Positions 8,165 to 18,811 are shown, counted from the stretch's first letter. The stretch is 64,000 nt of DNA from Cyclobacteriaceae bacterium (GCA_958296015.1 CATQIH010000020.1:370608-434607), one strand, 5' to 3'. Numbers and translations: made by a program. Notes: a model not told the origin generated them from the sequence alone.

Positions 8165-11152
8165 ATGCAATCACTCTACTTACGTTTACTGATAGTGCTA
8201 TGTGTACTGATGAGTTTTGTTGCACAAAGTCAGCCCAACGGAAATTACGGACCCAAAAACATTGCTTATCCGATTCCTTCAGAAGCTTATTATGTGTCTG
8301 CCAATGGCAAAGGAAATATTCCATGCAGTGCTGCCAATCCTTGTTCTCTCAACAAAGCCCTGTCTTCGGCACCGTCAGGCACCACCCTGGTACTGCGCGG
8401 CGGTACGTATCGTGTATATAATACAAAAATACCGCGTCGCCTGACACTACAGCCTCATCCGGGAGAAAAGGTGATGCTAAAAGGCAGCAAGATTGCCAAC
8501 AATTGGCAAGCCGATGGTAATACCTGGGTCACTTCCTGGAATATCTTGTTTGAGGCAGACTACAGAAGGCCCAAAGGAAGTATTGTCACCAAAGAAGACC
8601 CGATGGCCGCTCATCATGACATGGTATTTGTCAATGGCACCGGGTTAAAGCAGGTAGAAACCAAGGGCCAGGTGGGTGCGGGTAAATTTTATGTAGATTA
8701 CGCCCAGGAGAAAATTTATATAGGTAGCAACCCCGGTGGCAAAAAGGTGGAGATCTCGGCGGCATGGTGGGGCCTGCATACCTACAAAATAGAGGACAAA
8801 GATATTACCATTCGTGGACTGGAATTTCAGCATTATGCCGAATGTGGTATCATGATAAGGTCTCCACGGGCAGTCATCGAAAACTGTACATTTCAATACA
8901 ATGCCGTAGCTGGCGTGAAGGCGTATACCACCGAAAATACCAAAATAAGAAACAACCTTTTTCAATACAACGGGTTGCACGGTGCCGGTATCAATATGGC
9001 CGATTATCTGATACTGGAAAACAATATCTTCTCTAACAATAACGCAAAAAAATACAACAGAAACAGCTGGTCAGCCGCAGGTGTAAAAATACTGCTATCG
9101 CCAAATTCTATCGTGCGCAACAACCTGGTAATTGACAACGATGCCAACGGTATCTGGCTGGACGACAAATCTGCCGGTACGTTTGTGATCAACAACGAAG
9201 TCAGAAACAACTCCCGTCATGGCATTCATAGCGAAATTTCGCATAATACCGTGCTGGCTGGGAATCTGGTGACAGGCTGCGGAAAAAATTCCGAAGGGTT
9301 GGTAGGAGCAGGCATCTGTGTTGGAGAAGGGGCTGGTACGCGAGTATATAACAACACCCTGGTAGGCAACGAGGTAAACCTAATCGTGTCTGATATCGTC
9401 AGGCCAAAAGGTGAACTGCTCAGCGATACGCGCAACACCATTATCAAAAACAACCTGCTTTCAGACGCAACAGGTACAAGCTATCCTTCCGCGCAGGTAT
9501 GGGTTAATATGAAAGACTGTGGCTATACAGTCATCAAAGAAATGGACTACAATGGCTACCATAAGTCTGATGTCAATCAACCTGACTGGTTGCTGCGCTG
9601 GAAAGTGGCCACGCCCTGTAGCGACGAGGAGAGACATGCCGCACTGGCTTCTATCCGTCAGCATTTTGGGTTTGGCAACAATAGCATCGAGCTCACAGGA
9701 GCAGAAGAGCCATTCTTCGCCAACCGCTCGTCGGGCAACTACAAGATCAAAGAAGGATCATACGCCATCAAATCGGGCGATGCCGTGCCTTCGGATATTG
9801 TAGCTGCTTTGGGCTGGAACCTTAGTAAGGGTGTAGACATGGGTGCTTTTCAGTCAAATTATGCCAAAGCAGCACCAGCACCCACTACCGGCAACCTGCC
9901 CTGGAAAGAAAGTTTTAATCTGCCCAACAGGTCTTTTGAAGATGATGGCATGAACGGTGGCACAGCATGGAAACTGGAGAAAAGCAAGATCAGCAGCAAC
10001 GAGCTATTTGAGGTAAAGGATGGCAAATTAATGGCTTCCGGTACCATTGGAGATGGTGTATGGTATTCCGAAGAGATCAACATCGCTGACAAAACAGTCG
10101 GGCTATCTGCGCACATTAAATCCACCGGCAGGCTGGAATCAAACGACTATATGAAAATCTACTATACCGTTGATGGCGGAAGCGAAATACTGGCAGCCAG
10201 CCTACAAGGCGATGTATCGGGTAAGACCCTATCGGTGAAAGACATCAAAGGTAAAAAATTACATATCATTGTACGTATCCGAAACAGTGACCGCACAGAA
10301 GCTTACTACATCGATAATATTCATGTGGAAGCTGTTGATGGTGGAAGCGAAGCACCTTCTGCTCCCAAACCAACCAGCAGCCTGCCCTGGAAGGAATATT
10401 TTAATGATGGACAGAACTACAAAGGCAGCCTGGAAACCAACAAGATGTTCAGCTATGGAAAGCTATCTGTAAGAGGCGGAAAGATGACCGCGCAGGGCAC
10501 TGGCATGGCAGCCTGGAAATCAGAGGTGATTGATCTTGACGGCAATACCGTTGATTTGTCAATGATCTTAAGCTCCAGTGGCGACCTGGAAAATAAGCAC
10601 AACTACGATGCAGTGCAAGTTTATAGCCGCGTAGATGGTGGCGCAGAAAAACTGCTCAAAGAAGTAAAAGGCAAAATCAACGGCTATTATAAGTTTGAAA
10701 GCAAGGGTATCCGGGGCAATAAGCTACAGATAATTGTTCGGTTCAGGATCAGCGACTATCAAGAACGCTATTTTCTGGATGGTGTAGAAGTAACAGCGAC
10801 AGGTACTGGCAATAGTATAGAAACGGCTTCTGAAACTGAAGAAATTAGTGTTTCTACCTCAGAAGTAGCACCAGGCGTAAATGAAAATAATGCCTCACAG
10901 AAAATAAACAAGCTGATGACTTATCCTAATCCGGCCAGAAGTGAGCTACAGGTAAGCTTTGAAAGTGCTACCGATCAGAAAGTACAGATTGTGCTTATGG
11001 AAGCAAAAGGAGAAGTAGTAAAAGCACCCGTTGTTATGCACAATAACGAACAAATTAGTATCGGCCTGACCGATCTGCTACCAGGGATCTATATGTTACA
11101 GATGATCACCGAAGATGGGCAGGTTACTACCCGGCGTATTGTGAAACAATAG
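8165..11152 (+). CDS. Secreted right-handed beta-helix protein, T9SS type A tail (paralogue)
   Basis: A 995-residue paralogue of the protein at 4689, alike over its whole length, so the pair arose by gene duplication. The signal peptide is about residues 1-22, ending FVAQS. The helix domain repeats the same landmarks (SAPSGTTLVLRGGTYR, MAAHHDMVFVNGT, NRNSWSAAGVK). Two jelly-roll-like modules start LPWKESF (about 580) and LPWKEYF (about 740). An acidic, Ser/Glu-rich linker of about 40 residues, absent from the first copy, precedes the type A sorting domain beginning YPNPARSELQVSF. It is probably a surface or released enzyme or binder of a polysaccharide; no catalytic residue can be assigned with certainty. 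Confidence 0.9.
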   Translation: MQSLYLRLLIVLCVLMSFVAQSQPNGNYGPKNIAYPIPSEAYYVSANGKGNIPCSAANPCSLNKALSSAPSGTTLVLRGGTYRVYNTKIPRRLTLQPHPGEKVMLKGSKIANNWQADGNTWVTSWNILFEADYRRPKGSIVTKEDPMAAHHDMVFVNGTGLKQVETKGQVGAGKFYVDYAQEKIYIGSNPGGKKVEISAAWWGLHTYKIEDKDITIRGLEFQHYAECGIMIRSPRAVIENCTFQYNAVAGVKAYTTENTKIRNNLFQYNGLHGAGINMADYLILENNIFSNNNAKKYNRNSWSAAGVKILLSPNSIVRNNLVIDNDANGIWLDDKSAGTFVINNEVRNNSRHGIHSEISHNTVLAGNLVTGCGKNSEGLVGAGICVGEGAGTRVYNNTLVGNEVNLIVSDIVRPKGELLSDTRNTIIKNNLLSDATGTSYPSAQVWVNMKDCGYTVIKEMDYNGYHKSDVNQPDWLLRWKVATPCSDEERHAALASIRQHFGFGNNSIELTGAEEPFFANRSSGNYKIKEGSYAIKSGDAVPSDIVAALGWNLSKGVDMGAFQSNYAKAAPAPTTGNLPWKESFNLPNRSFEDDGMNGGTAWKLEKSKISSNELFEVKDGKLMASGTIGDGVWYSEEINIADKTVGLSAHIKSTGRLESNDYMKIYYTVDGGSEILAASLQGDVSGKTLSVKDIKGKKLHIIVRIRNSDRTEAYYIDNIHVEAVDGGSEAPSAPKPTSSLPWKEYFNDGQNYKGSLETNKMFSYGKLSVRGGKMTAQGTGMAAWKSEVIDLDGNTVDLSMILSSSGDLENKHNYDAVQVYSRVDGGAEKLLKEVKGKINGYYKFESKGIRGNKLQIIVRFRISDYQERYFLDGVEVTATGTGNSIETASETEEISVSTSEVAPGVNENNASQKINKLMTYPNPARSELQVSFESATDQKVQIVLMEAKGEVVKAPVVMHNNEQISIGLTDLLPGIYMLQMITEDGQVTTRRIVKQ

Positions 11153-11176
11153 TGAGTTATATTTTGTGTATTGATG

Positions 11177-11214
11177 CACCCTTATGGCCGGATTGGCTAT
11201 AAGGGTGTTTTTTT
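11177..11214 (+). terminator. Intrinsic terminator
   Basis: A 9-bp stem CACCCTTAT (11177-11185) / ATAAGGGTG (11199-11207) is followed by eight T residues. It lies 24 bp after the stop codon of the second beta-helix gene and is a textbook Rho-independent terminator. Confidence 0.9.
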
Positions 11215-11385
11215 TGCCGAAGCTTATGTATAAAAACTAAATTTATAATATTGCCGTAATAAGTATAATTATATCTATAAGTTGCAAAATATTACTAATC
11301 TGCCGTATCAGCTATAAGTGAAGTATTAATACATAGAGCAGGCATCATATTCTCTATATGACATATAATTATTTATATATGGAAT

Positions 11386-14300
11386 ATGGCTATGATAAAT
11401 TTATATACAAAAACTGATAAAAAGCACTGCCTGCACACATCAGCAAAGAAAGCAGCAGGTCTGCTCAGAGTAGTTTTCATAGCAGGTTTGCTATGTATAG
11501 GGTTCTCTCGCGTCGCATGGGCCACTGATTATTATGTCAGTAATCAGGGTAACGATCAACAGGCAGGCACCTCTGTTGGTGCGCCTTGGAAAACACTGGC
11601 ACATGCCGTAGAGAAAATACCTGCATTGAAACCAGGCGATAAGATTCTGCTGCACAGAGGAAGTGTATTTTATGAAACAATGGCCATCAAACGGCTCAAA
11701 GGCAACGCCAGTCTCCCCATCACCATTGGTGCCTACGGAGAGGGTGCTAATCCCATCATTTCAGGAGCAGTCAACGTTAGTGAATGGAAAAGAGTAGAAG
11801 GCAACATCTGGAAAGCCAGTTGCCCTGAGTGCCCGGCTTCTCCTGCGGCCATACTCATGAACAACGAACTGTTGCCCATAGGTCGTTACCCCAACGTCAA
11901 CACACCCAACCGGGGCTATATGAACATAGACCAGAGCCACGATTACCTGGATCAAAAAATTGTTATTGATCACAAGCTATCATCCGCCTTTCCTGACAAC
12001 TACTGGCAGGGAGCAGAAGTGGTGACCCGCACCCGCAGGTGGCTGCTGGATAGGGCCAGGATCAGATCTCATCGTGGCGATAGTATCCATCTGGCCGAAC
12101 GGCTGACGTATGGTGTGCAGCAACACTACGGCTACTTTATCCAGAATCACTACAAAACACTTGATATCAACAAGGAATGGTACTTTAACAATGCCACCCA
12201 GGAGTTGTACGTAGTGTTGAACGCTGATCCCAACCACCAGAAGATGGAAGTAACCCAACTGGAAACCCTACTCTCTGTTGCATCTTCCAGCTACCTGACC
12301 ATACAAGACATTACTTTTGAGAAAGGTAGTGTGGCCACGGTTCAGATCACCAATTCAGATCATTGCAAGTTTCAAAACAACGAGGTGGCTTATAGCGGCA
12401 GAGATGGCGTATATTTTGAGAATAGCCACGACGCAGAAATCAGCAACAACAACATAAAACACTCCCTGAATACAGGACTGATGCTTCTGAAAAGCGATAA
12501 CGCCAGTATTCACGACAATGAAGTTAGCCATTCAGCCACCATTGCGGGCTTAGGTGCTTCGGGCAACCAGCAGCAAAGTGGCGTATACCTCACGGGTAAA
12601 AACGGGGTGTGTGAATACAACACCGTACTACAGTCGGGCTACAACGGCATACATTTTGGCAAAGGGCACTGGGATATTCGCTATAACCTGATAGATAGCT
12701 ACTGCCTGGTAAAAGATGATGGAGCCGGTATTTATACCTATGGCAACAAAACGGGCAGCAAAGTAAGCTATAATATTATTCTCAATGGCGTTGGGTCGCC
12801 GGAAGGAACCCTCTATCCGGATTCAAGGGCAGACAGAGGCTTGTATGCCGATGGAGGTTCTACCAAGGTAGTATATGACCATAATACCATTTACAACAGT
12901 GGAGAAGGTATGTTGATCCATGTATCCAATACCATTACCCTTACCAACAATACCTTCCTGGGAAATGCTTCTCATACGTTGCGTATCAACCAGTCACTGG
13001 ATAATGGTACGGAGCATCCGGACCTCAGAAACTCACTGATCAAAAACAATACATTCATCTCTACACAGGATCAGGATGCGCTATACCGGCTCATGTCATA
13101 TAAAGGTGATGTGAAATCTTTTGGCACTATTGGCGACAATCTGCTCTGCCAGCCATTGCAGTCGCTCTCACCGGCTGCTTCTTTTATGTTGGAAATGACG
13201 CAAAATCCTACCTATCCTAACTACGGCATCGACAGACAGTACCATACCTTTTCTGACCTTGTCAATTGTGTATACGGCACTACCGACAGAGAATCTCCTT
13301 TGGCCTATGACCGGTATATCATCACAGATTCACTAAGCAAGAACCAGATGGATAACTCGGAGATGGATTACCAGCTATACGAAGTGAAAAGCTGGAGTAG
13401 TGAATCAAACGACGACAACAAGTTTTATGCTGGCAGGGTAGAGGATGGAGGAATGGACGGACCTTCGCTCAGGGCACGTTTTACCAACGCCTTAGCCAGC
13501 AATACAGGCAGCATCCTGTACAAGAACTTACAGTTTGAGCAGGGAGCCTACTACGCTTTGTCTTTCGATATAAAAGGCACCAACCAATCGCAGATCATCT
13601 TGCGGGCTATTACCAAATATGGGGAAGACGTTCACGGATTTAGAACATTTATGGTGAAGCCGGAAAAGGAGCATTATCGGTATATTTTTAAAGCTGAAAC
13701 AACCACCAGCGACGGACGTATCTATTTTGACCTCAAGGCTGAAAATGACATGGTGTGGTTCGATAACCTGGAGATGTACAAGGTGCAGGTGCAGGAAGTG
13801 CAGGAAGCACAGGTGATCCGCCTGGAATATAATGCTTCCAAAACGGCCAGAGAGATTGCCATTGATGGAGCCTACCGCACCGTGGAGGGCAAAGCACTAG
13901 CTAGTAAAGTGATATTAGCCCCTTACGAATCACTGGTGTTGTTCAAAGACCCGAATGTGCCGGTGAAAGATGAGACGACTACTCCACCTACGCAGGTGGC
14001 CAAAGATAAGTTTCCCTGGGATGAGCGGTTTGTGCTCAATGAAAAAACAATCCGGGATCAGGGACCTACCGGCTGGCAGTTGGATACTACCCGGGCCGTC
14101 GTCAGAGATTCCTATGGAATACAGGAACAGCAGCTTAGGTTCGCCATGTCTGAAAAGCCTGTTTTGTGGTATTCCAACAAAGTAGATATTGACGGTAAAG
14201 GCAAAGTAGGGATTAGCCTGGACATCAAGGAAAAAGGAGCACTGGAGGCAGATGGAGATTCTCAAGATTACCTGTATGCTTATTATAAAGTAGATGGAGG

Positions 14301-15267
14301 TGCGCTACATCCCATCCGATTGCAGGAAGGCAATATGCCTGCCGACGACAGATGGTACAGACATACAGTGGCAAATATCTACGGAAAATATCTGGAAATA
14401 ATCATCTATGCCAAAACCACTGCTTACCAGGAAACCTTTTATATAGACAATATTCTGGTAGATACCCAGGCAAACATCAACGCTCATCAGCTTAAGCCAT
14501 TGCCCAATCCACCGGATGATCAGGAAAATCCATCGGAAGGACCCACCACCGGAAACCCCGATGATAGTGACGAAGATGATACTCAGGGTGGAGAGCCGGT
14601 CAGAAATGGCTCAACCATCCGCATCTATGCAGCCGGCAGGTCGGGTAAGGAAACTATGCAACTGTTGATTGATGAAAAACCCGTAGAAAGCTGGAAAGGC
14701 ATCATCGGCAACGAACAGGCGCGTGAACTGGTACAGTACGTCTATGTACACAACAAGCACATTACCACACCGGAAAGCATCAGGGTAGCTTTTGCAGGGG
14801 CTGAACCCGATGATAGCGAACTGCTGGTAGACAAAATATTGCTGGATGGTGTCATCTACGAAACAGAAGCTGCTACCACCTATTCTACGGGTACCAATAA
14901 AAACGGTAACTGTGCACCGGGCTACAAAGAAGACGAGCGGCTGCATTGCCAGGGCTATTTCCAGTATGCTTCCGGTGAATCTACCGTGACCGGTCTGGAT
15001 GATGAAATATCTTCAGAAAAGATCACCCTTCTGGCTTACCCAAACCCTACAAGGCAGCAAATCACCGTACAGATCATCGGCAGTGATGAGGAAAAGGTAG
15101 ATATTGAACTGGCAGATATCACAGGTCGCATACTATACAGTATCCGGCAGGTATCTGTGCATCGGACACACACAATCAACGTCAGCCGGTTCAGGGCAGG
15201 CATGTATGTACTGCGCGTCAGGGGCACGGCCAGCTATGCGCATACCACCAGAATCGTGAAAAAGTAG
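11386..15267 (+). CDS. Very large secreted beta-helix protein with carbohydrate-binding modules and T9SS tail
   Basis: A 1,293-residue exported protein. A signal peptide spans about residues 20-47 (VVFIAGLLCIGFS...AWA). Residues about 48-600 form a right-handed beta-helix that begins DYYVSNQGNDQQAGTS, the usual entry of PbH1-type polysaccharide-active proteins. A jelly-roll-like module follows (about 645-805). A further module near 880-1025 begins FPWDERF and ends TFYIDNILVD and is related to the modules of the two preceding paralogues. Then come a Pro/Asp-rich linker and a module near 1070-1165 (STIRIYAAGRSGKETMQLL) resembling CBM36/60 calcium-dependent xylan-binding domains. The C-terminus (from AYPNPTRQQITV) is a T9SS type A sorting domain. 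It likely binds or cleaves an acidic or xylan-like glycan outside the cell. Confidence 0.88.
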   Translation: MAMINLYTKTDKKHCLHTSAKKAAGLLRVVFIAGLLCIGFSRVAWATDYYVSNQGNDQQAGTSVGAPWKTLAHAVEKIPALKPGDKILLHRGSVFYETMAIKRLKGNASLPITIGAYGEGANPIISGAVNVSEWKRVEGNIWKASCPECPASPAAILMNNELLPIGRYPNVNTPNRGYMNIDQSHDYLDQKIVIDHKLSSAFPDNYWQGAEVVTRTRRWLLDRARIRSHRGDSIHLAERLTYGVQQHYGYFIQNHYKTLDINKEWYFNNATQELYVVLNADPNHQKMEVTQLETLLSVASSSYLTIQDITFEKGSVATVQITNSDHCKFQNNEVAYSGRDGVYFENSHDAEISNNNIKHSLNTGLMLLKSDNASIHDNEVSHSATIAGLGASGNQQQSGVYLTGKNGVCEYNTVLQSGYNGIHFGKGHWDIRYNLIDSYCLVKDDGAGIYTYGNKTGSKVSYNIILNGVGSPEGTLYPDSRADRGLYADGGSTKVVYDHNTIYNSGEGMLIHVSNTITLTNNTFLGNASHTLRINQSLDNGTEHPDLRNSLIKNNTFISTQDQDALYRLMSYKGDVKSFGTIGDNLLCQPLQSLSPAASFMLEMTQNPTYPNYGIDRQYHTFSDLVNCVYGTTDRESPLAYDRYIITDSLSKNQMDNSEMDYQLYEVKSWSSESNDDNKFYAGRVEDGGMDGPSLRARFTNALASNTGSILYKNLQFEQGAYYALSFDIKGTNQSQIILRAITKYGEDVHGFRTFMVKPEKEHYRYIFKAETTTSDGRIYFDLKAENDMVWFDNLEMYKVQVQEVQEAQVIRLEYNASKTAREIAIDGAYRTVEGKALASKVILAPYESLVLFKDPNVPVKDETTTPPTQVAKDKFPWDERFVLNEKTIRDQGPTGWQLDTTRAVVRDSYGIQEQQLRFAMSEKPVLWYSNKVDIDGKGKVGISLDIKEKGALEADGDSQDYLYAYYKVDGGALHPIRLQEGNMPADDRWYRHTVANIYGKYLEIIIYAKTTAYQETFYIDNILVDTQANINAHQLKPLPNPPDDQENPSEGPTTGNPDDSDEDDTQGGEPVRNGSTIRIYAAGRSGKETMQLLIDEKPVESWKGIIGNEQARELVQYVYVHNKHITTPESIRVAFAGAEPDDSELLVDKILLDGVIYETEAATTYSTGTNKNGNCAPGYKEDERLHCQGYFQYASGESTVTGLDDEISSEKITLLAYPNPTRQQITVQIIGSDEEKVDIELADITGRILYSIRQVSVHRTHTINVSRFRAGMYVLRVRGTASYAHTTRIVKK

Positions 15268-15329
15268 TTGGTATAACATACCTACAGAAGTGCCACTGGT
15301 ATTCTCGACACCCTCAAGTTTGCCCAGGT

Positions 15330-17300
15330 TTATCTATACATTGCTCTCAGCTTGCGGCGCATCAGCTTGTTGGAAGCGGTGCGGGGAAGGTGTTCCTGGG
15401 CAATGATCTCTTTGATCCTGAACAAAGGATTAAGCTCATCAGAGAGTTTTTGCTGTAGCTGCTTCTGCAACACCTGCGCAGCCACTGCACTTTTTGCCTG
15501 CTCCTCTGTCGGTACATAAAATACCAGTAGTTGCTCTGGCCCGCCACCTTCCGGGGCAATGGCTACGGCAGCCGTTTCAAAGACCATAGGATGCTCATTA
15601 AGCACGGTTTCTAGCTCTACGGCACTCACTTTGATACCACCCAGGTTCATCACATCGTCGGCTCTGCCCTGGCTTTTGTAAAAAACAGTGTCACCTACCT
15701 GCGCCACCCTGTAGTAATTATCGCCGTGTTTCCGCAACGGGGTGCCATTCTCTAGGGTAAGCGCATGAGCAAAATACTCTTCATGGTGATCTCTGTTGAG
15801 CAGATGCTGCGACAATCCGATAGAGGGCGGTACAATAAACACTTCCCCTTCCTGGTTGTTACCTATGGCTCCGGTTTCTTCATTTTTAAAAACCAGTTGA
15901 AGGCCCAGGGCCGGTGTTGTAAATGTGCCTGGTGAAGCAGGCTGCATCACAGAGCCTGTAAAGTATCCGCCACCGATCTCCGTACCGCCACAGTATTCTA
16001 TCACCGGTGCGCGGAACTGTGCCAGCCACATCAGGTAGAGATAGTCTTCTGCGTTGGAAGGCTCGCCGGTGGAACTGAATATTCGTACCGGCCACTGAAA
16101 AGATTCCATGCAACCTGTGTTCCGCCATACCTTCACCAGCGAGGGAATGGTGCCCAGAATAGTGATGCCTGCTTTCTCTACAAATGCGCCGAAGGCTTTG
16201 CTGGCTGCCGAACCGGTGAACAGCGCAAGGGTAGCCTTGTTCATCATGGCGGCAAAGATCACCCAAGGAGCCATCATCCAACCCATGCCCGTCGTCCAGG
16301 TGATCACATCATCAGGGTGCACATCCTGATGATACAAGGCATCTGTTGCACATTTAATGGGGGTAGTCTGCGTCCAGGGAATGGCTTTCGGATCTTTGGT
16401 AGTACCAGAAGAAAACAGCAGGCTGATCATATGCATTGCCTCCGCAAAATGATACGTATCCTGCTCATCGTCCAGAAAATCATTCCATAGCAGGTCGCCC
16501 TCTCGCAGGGCAGGTTCTCCGGTATTGGTAACCACAATCGCCATTGGACTGTCGGCTGTCTGCACTTTGTCGTATACGGCTAACTGTTTGCCATTGTACT
16601 GGTACTCATCCACTGTGATGATGGCTTTGGCCTCACTCAACTTATGGCGTTTTTTGAGTTCTTGCGGAGAAAAGCTGTCGGCCACCAGCACGGCGGTCAT
16701 GCCTGCCCGGATGATGCCCAGGTAAGCCACTACGGCTTCCATATTTAGCGGAAGATAGAGCACAACGCGGTCCTGTGGTTGCAGTCCGATGGCCCGCAGG
16801 CCGGAAGCCACCTGCCGGGTAAGTAATTCAAGTTGCTGGTACGTGTATTTTTTTGTATTATTATTTTCATCGGAAACAACCAGTGCGATCTTGTCCGGGC
16901 GAGCCGTGAAGCAGCTCTGCACAATATTCAGCGTTGCCCCAGGCAGCCAGTCAGCATGTTCAACGCCCTGCTCCAGGTTGACTATCTTTTTATAAGGCTT
17001 TGCAAACCGGATATCCAGTTGCTCTATGGCTTTCTTCCAAAACTGTTTGCGGTGGCTAACCGACCATTGGTGAAAACTGTGATAGGAGTGAATGTCCAGT
17101 TTTTTCATCATCCGGCTGATGTTAGAGTTGACCGAAGTCTGATCGGGAATCCAGGCAACAGGCAGCGGTTCGTTTTCAAAAAGTACGTCGTATAGTTTTT
17201 TCAACTGCGCAAAAGAAAGCAATCCATATGCCTTGCGACCAATGTCTTGCCATATTTGTGCTTTTTTCAGGATGCTTTCAGCAGGTTGTATATCAGACAT
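15330..17300 (-). CDS. AMP-forming acyl-CoA synthetase (acetyl-CoA synthetase-like)
   Basis: A 656-residue ANL-superfamily enzyme that activates a carboxylic acid to its acyl-adenylate and then to the CoA thioester. The phosphate-binding motif SSGTTKDPK lies near residue 295, the adenine-pocket motif CGGTEIGG near 440, and the hinge region NLGGIKVSAVELE near 565. The catalytic Lys of the C-terminal domain is in TASNKL at about residue 645. An extra N-terminal domain of about 100 residues is shared with acetyl- and acetoacetyl-CoA synthetases and plant AAE17/18-like proteins. The substrate is therefore probably a short-chain acid such as acetate or acetoacetate, not proven here. It stands alone, convergent with the upstream beta-helix gene. 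Confidence 0.87.
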   Translation of the reverse strand: MSDIQPAESILKKAQIWQDIGRKAYGLLSFAQLKKLYDVLFENEPLPVAWIPDQTSVNSNISRMMKKLDIHSYHSFHQWSVSHRKQFWKKAIEQLDIRFAKPYKKIVNLEQGVEHADWLPGATLNIVQSCFTARPDKIALVVSDENNNTKKYTYQQLELLTRQVASGLRAIGLQPQDRVVLYLPLNMEAVVAYLGIIRAGMTAVLVADSFSPQELKKRHKLSEAKAIITVDEYQYNGKQLAVYDKVQTADSPMAIVVTNTGEPALREGDLLWNDFLDDEQDTYHFAEAMHMISLLFSSGTTKDPKAIPWTQTTPIKCATDALYHQDVHPDDVITWTTGMGWMMAPWVIFAAMMNKATLALFTGSAASKAFGAFVEKAGITILGTIPSLVKVWRNTGCMESFQWPVRIFSSTGEPSNAEDYLYLMWLAQFRAPVIEYCGGTEIGGGYFTGSVMQPASPGTFTTPALGLQLVFKNEETGAIGNNQEGEVFIVPPSIGLSQHLLNRDHHEEYFAHALTLENGTPLRKHGDNYYRVAQVGDTVFYKSQGRADDVMNLGGIKVSAVELETVLNEHPMVFETAAVAIAPEGGGPEQLLVFYVPTEEQAKSAVAAQVLQKQLQQKLSDELNPLFRIKEIIAQEHLPRTASNKLMRRKLRAMYR

Positions 17301-17467
17301 CGCTCAAAGATTTTAAAAGTTTGTAGTTTTTTAAAGTAAGGATAGTACTCTGTATTATAAATAGCAAATAGTGGTGAGGGTTGCCATTCATAAACGTTCA
17401 TCTATCATAAATTTGTCTGTTTAGGATGTAGATAAGCTCAAATTGTTTTATTTTAAAATAAAATTCT

Positions 17468-18811
17468 ATGCAAGCAATAGAAAAAGCAGTAGCCCTGAAG
17501 TCTGATTTGGATGGTCTTTGGCCTCTCGATAAAGAGCAAGAGGTCAGAATCATGCAAAAGTTTCGTTTAGACTGGAATTACCATTCTAATCACATAGAAG
17601 GCAATACCCTCACGTTTGGCGAAACTAAAGCATTGATCTTGCATGGCATCACCGCAGGAAGTAAGCCGCTGAAAGATCATTTGGAAGTAACAGGACACAA
17701 TGAGGCTATTAACTGGGTATTGGATGTAGTTAAAGGTGAACACCCACTGACAGAAAAGTTTATCCGTGAACTGCATAGCTTACTTCTAAAAGAGCCTTAT
17801 GAAGCAAGAGCCATTACTCCGGAAGGGAATCCAACCACAAAAAAGATTACGGTAGGGGCATATAAAACCACCCCCAATCATGTGAGAACAGCAACAGGAG
17901 AAATGTTCTGGTTTGCAACGCCTGAAGAAACGCCGGCTAAAATGTATGATCTCATTAATTGGTACAGAGAAAGGGAAATTACCGATATAGAACCGATCCT
18001 TTTGGCCGCTGAATTTCATTATAGATTCATTCGGATACATCCGTTTGACGATGGTAATGGAAGAACAGCAAGAATTCTAATGAATTTTGTTCTTATGAAA
18101 CATGTTTATCCACCTGCAATTATCAAAACGGAAGACAAGGAGCACTATTTTTTTGCGCTAAGGCAGGCCGATGCAGGAACCATAGCTCCCTTCATTGAGT
18201 ATGTTGCTGAAAATGTAGTCCGTTCTTTAGAGATCATGATTGCCGGAGCCAAAGGAGAAAGTATCGAGGAGCCTGATGATTTTGATAAAGAGATTGCACT
18301 GCTGGATCATAGGTTGAAAGGATTAGGTAATAAGATCACAGTTAAAAAAACTAATGAGATTTTATTAGAAATCTATGATGATTCGATCACTGGATTGATT
18401 AGTGAATATATTCATTCGAGTGAAAAGTTTGAGAGATTCTATGTTGAAAACGAGTTTGTTCTTTTCATGAATAATCAGAGCATAGGTACCAACAAATACA
18501 ATGTAATTTCCGAAACCAGGAACAGATTGGACAAAGAATTGAAAAGCATGACACTAAACTATAGTTACCGGTATTTTAGTTACAGCGACATTGGTGAGTT
18601 TAATTATGATAGTAGTATCTATATTATATTTGATGTGGTAAAATATAAGGTAGAAAGCTCAAGACATTCTCTGCAATTGGAGAGAAGATATAATGAACAA
18701 CTTACTGCTGCTGAAATCAAAGAGTTAGTGAAAGGAGAAATGCAAGCGCATAAAAGCTTTATTGAAGATAAGATTGAAAGGGCAAGTGAGACTGATCCTT
18801 TTGGTTTCTAA
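17468..18811 (+). CDS. Fic family protein, class II (self-inhibited) AMP-transferase
   Basis: A 447-residue Fic-domain protein that would transfer AMP (or another nucleotide part) onto target-protein hydroxyls. The complete active-site motif HPFDDGNGR sits at residues 191-199. The inhibitory helix motif (S/T)xxxE(G/N) is present N-terminal to it as SNHIEG at residues 40-45, placing the protein in class II, where the Glu blocks productive ATP binding. The C-terminal ~190 residues are a regulatory or DNA-binding-like extension with charged helices. The coding sequence is AT-richer than the neighbours and the gene stands alone without an antitoxin partner, so it may be acquired. The target is unknown. 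Confidence 0.9.
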   Translation: MQAIEKAVALKSDLDGLWPLDKEQEVRIMQKFRLDWNYHSNHIEGNTLTFGETKALILHGITAGSKPLKDHLEVTGHNEAINWVLDVVKGEHPLTEKFIRELHSLLLKEPYEARAITPEGNPTTKKITVGAYKTTPNHVRTATGEMFWFATPEETPAKMYDLINWYREREITDIEPILLAAEFHYRFIRIHPFDDGNGRTARILMNFVLMKHVYPPAIIKTEDKEHYFFALRQADAGTIAPFIEYVAENVVRSLEIMIAGAKGESIEEPDDFDKEIALLDHRLKGLGNKITVKKTNEILLEIYDDSITGLISEYIHSSEKFERFYVENEFVLFMNNQSIGTNKYNVISETRNRLDKELKSMTLNYSYRYFSYSDIGEFNYDSSIYIIFDVVKYKVESSRHSLQLERRYNEQLTAAEIKELVKGEMQAHKSFIEDKIERASETDPFGF

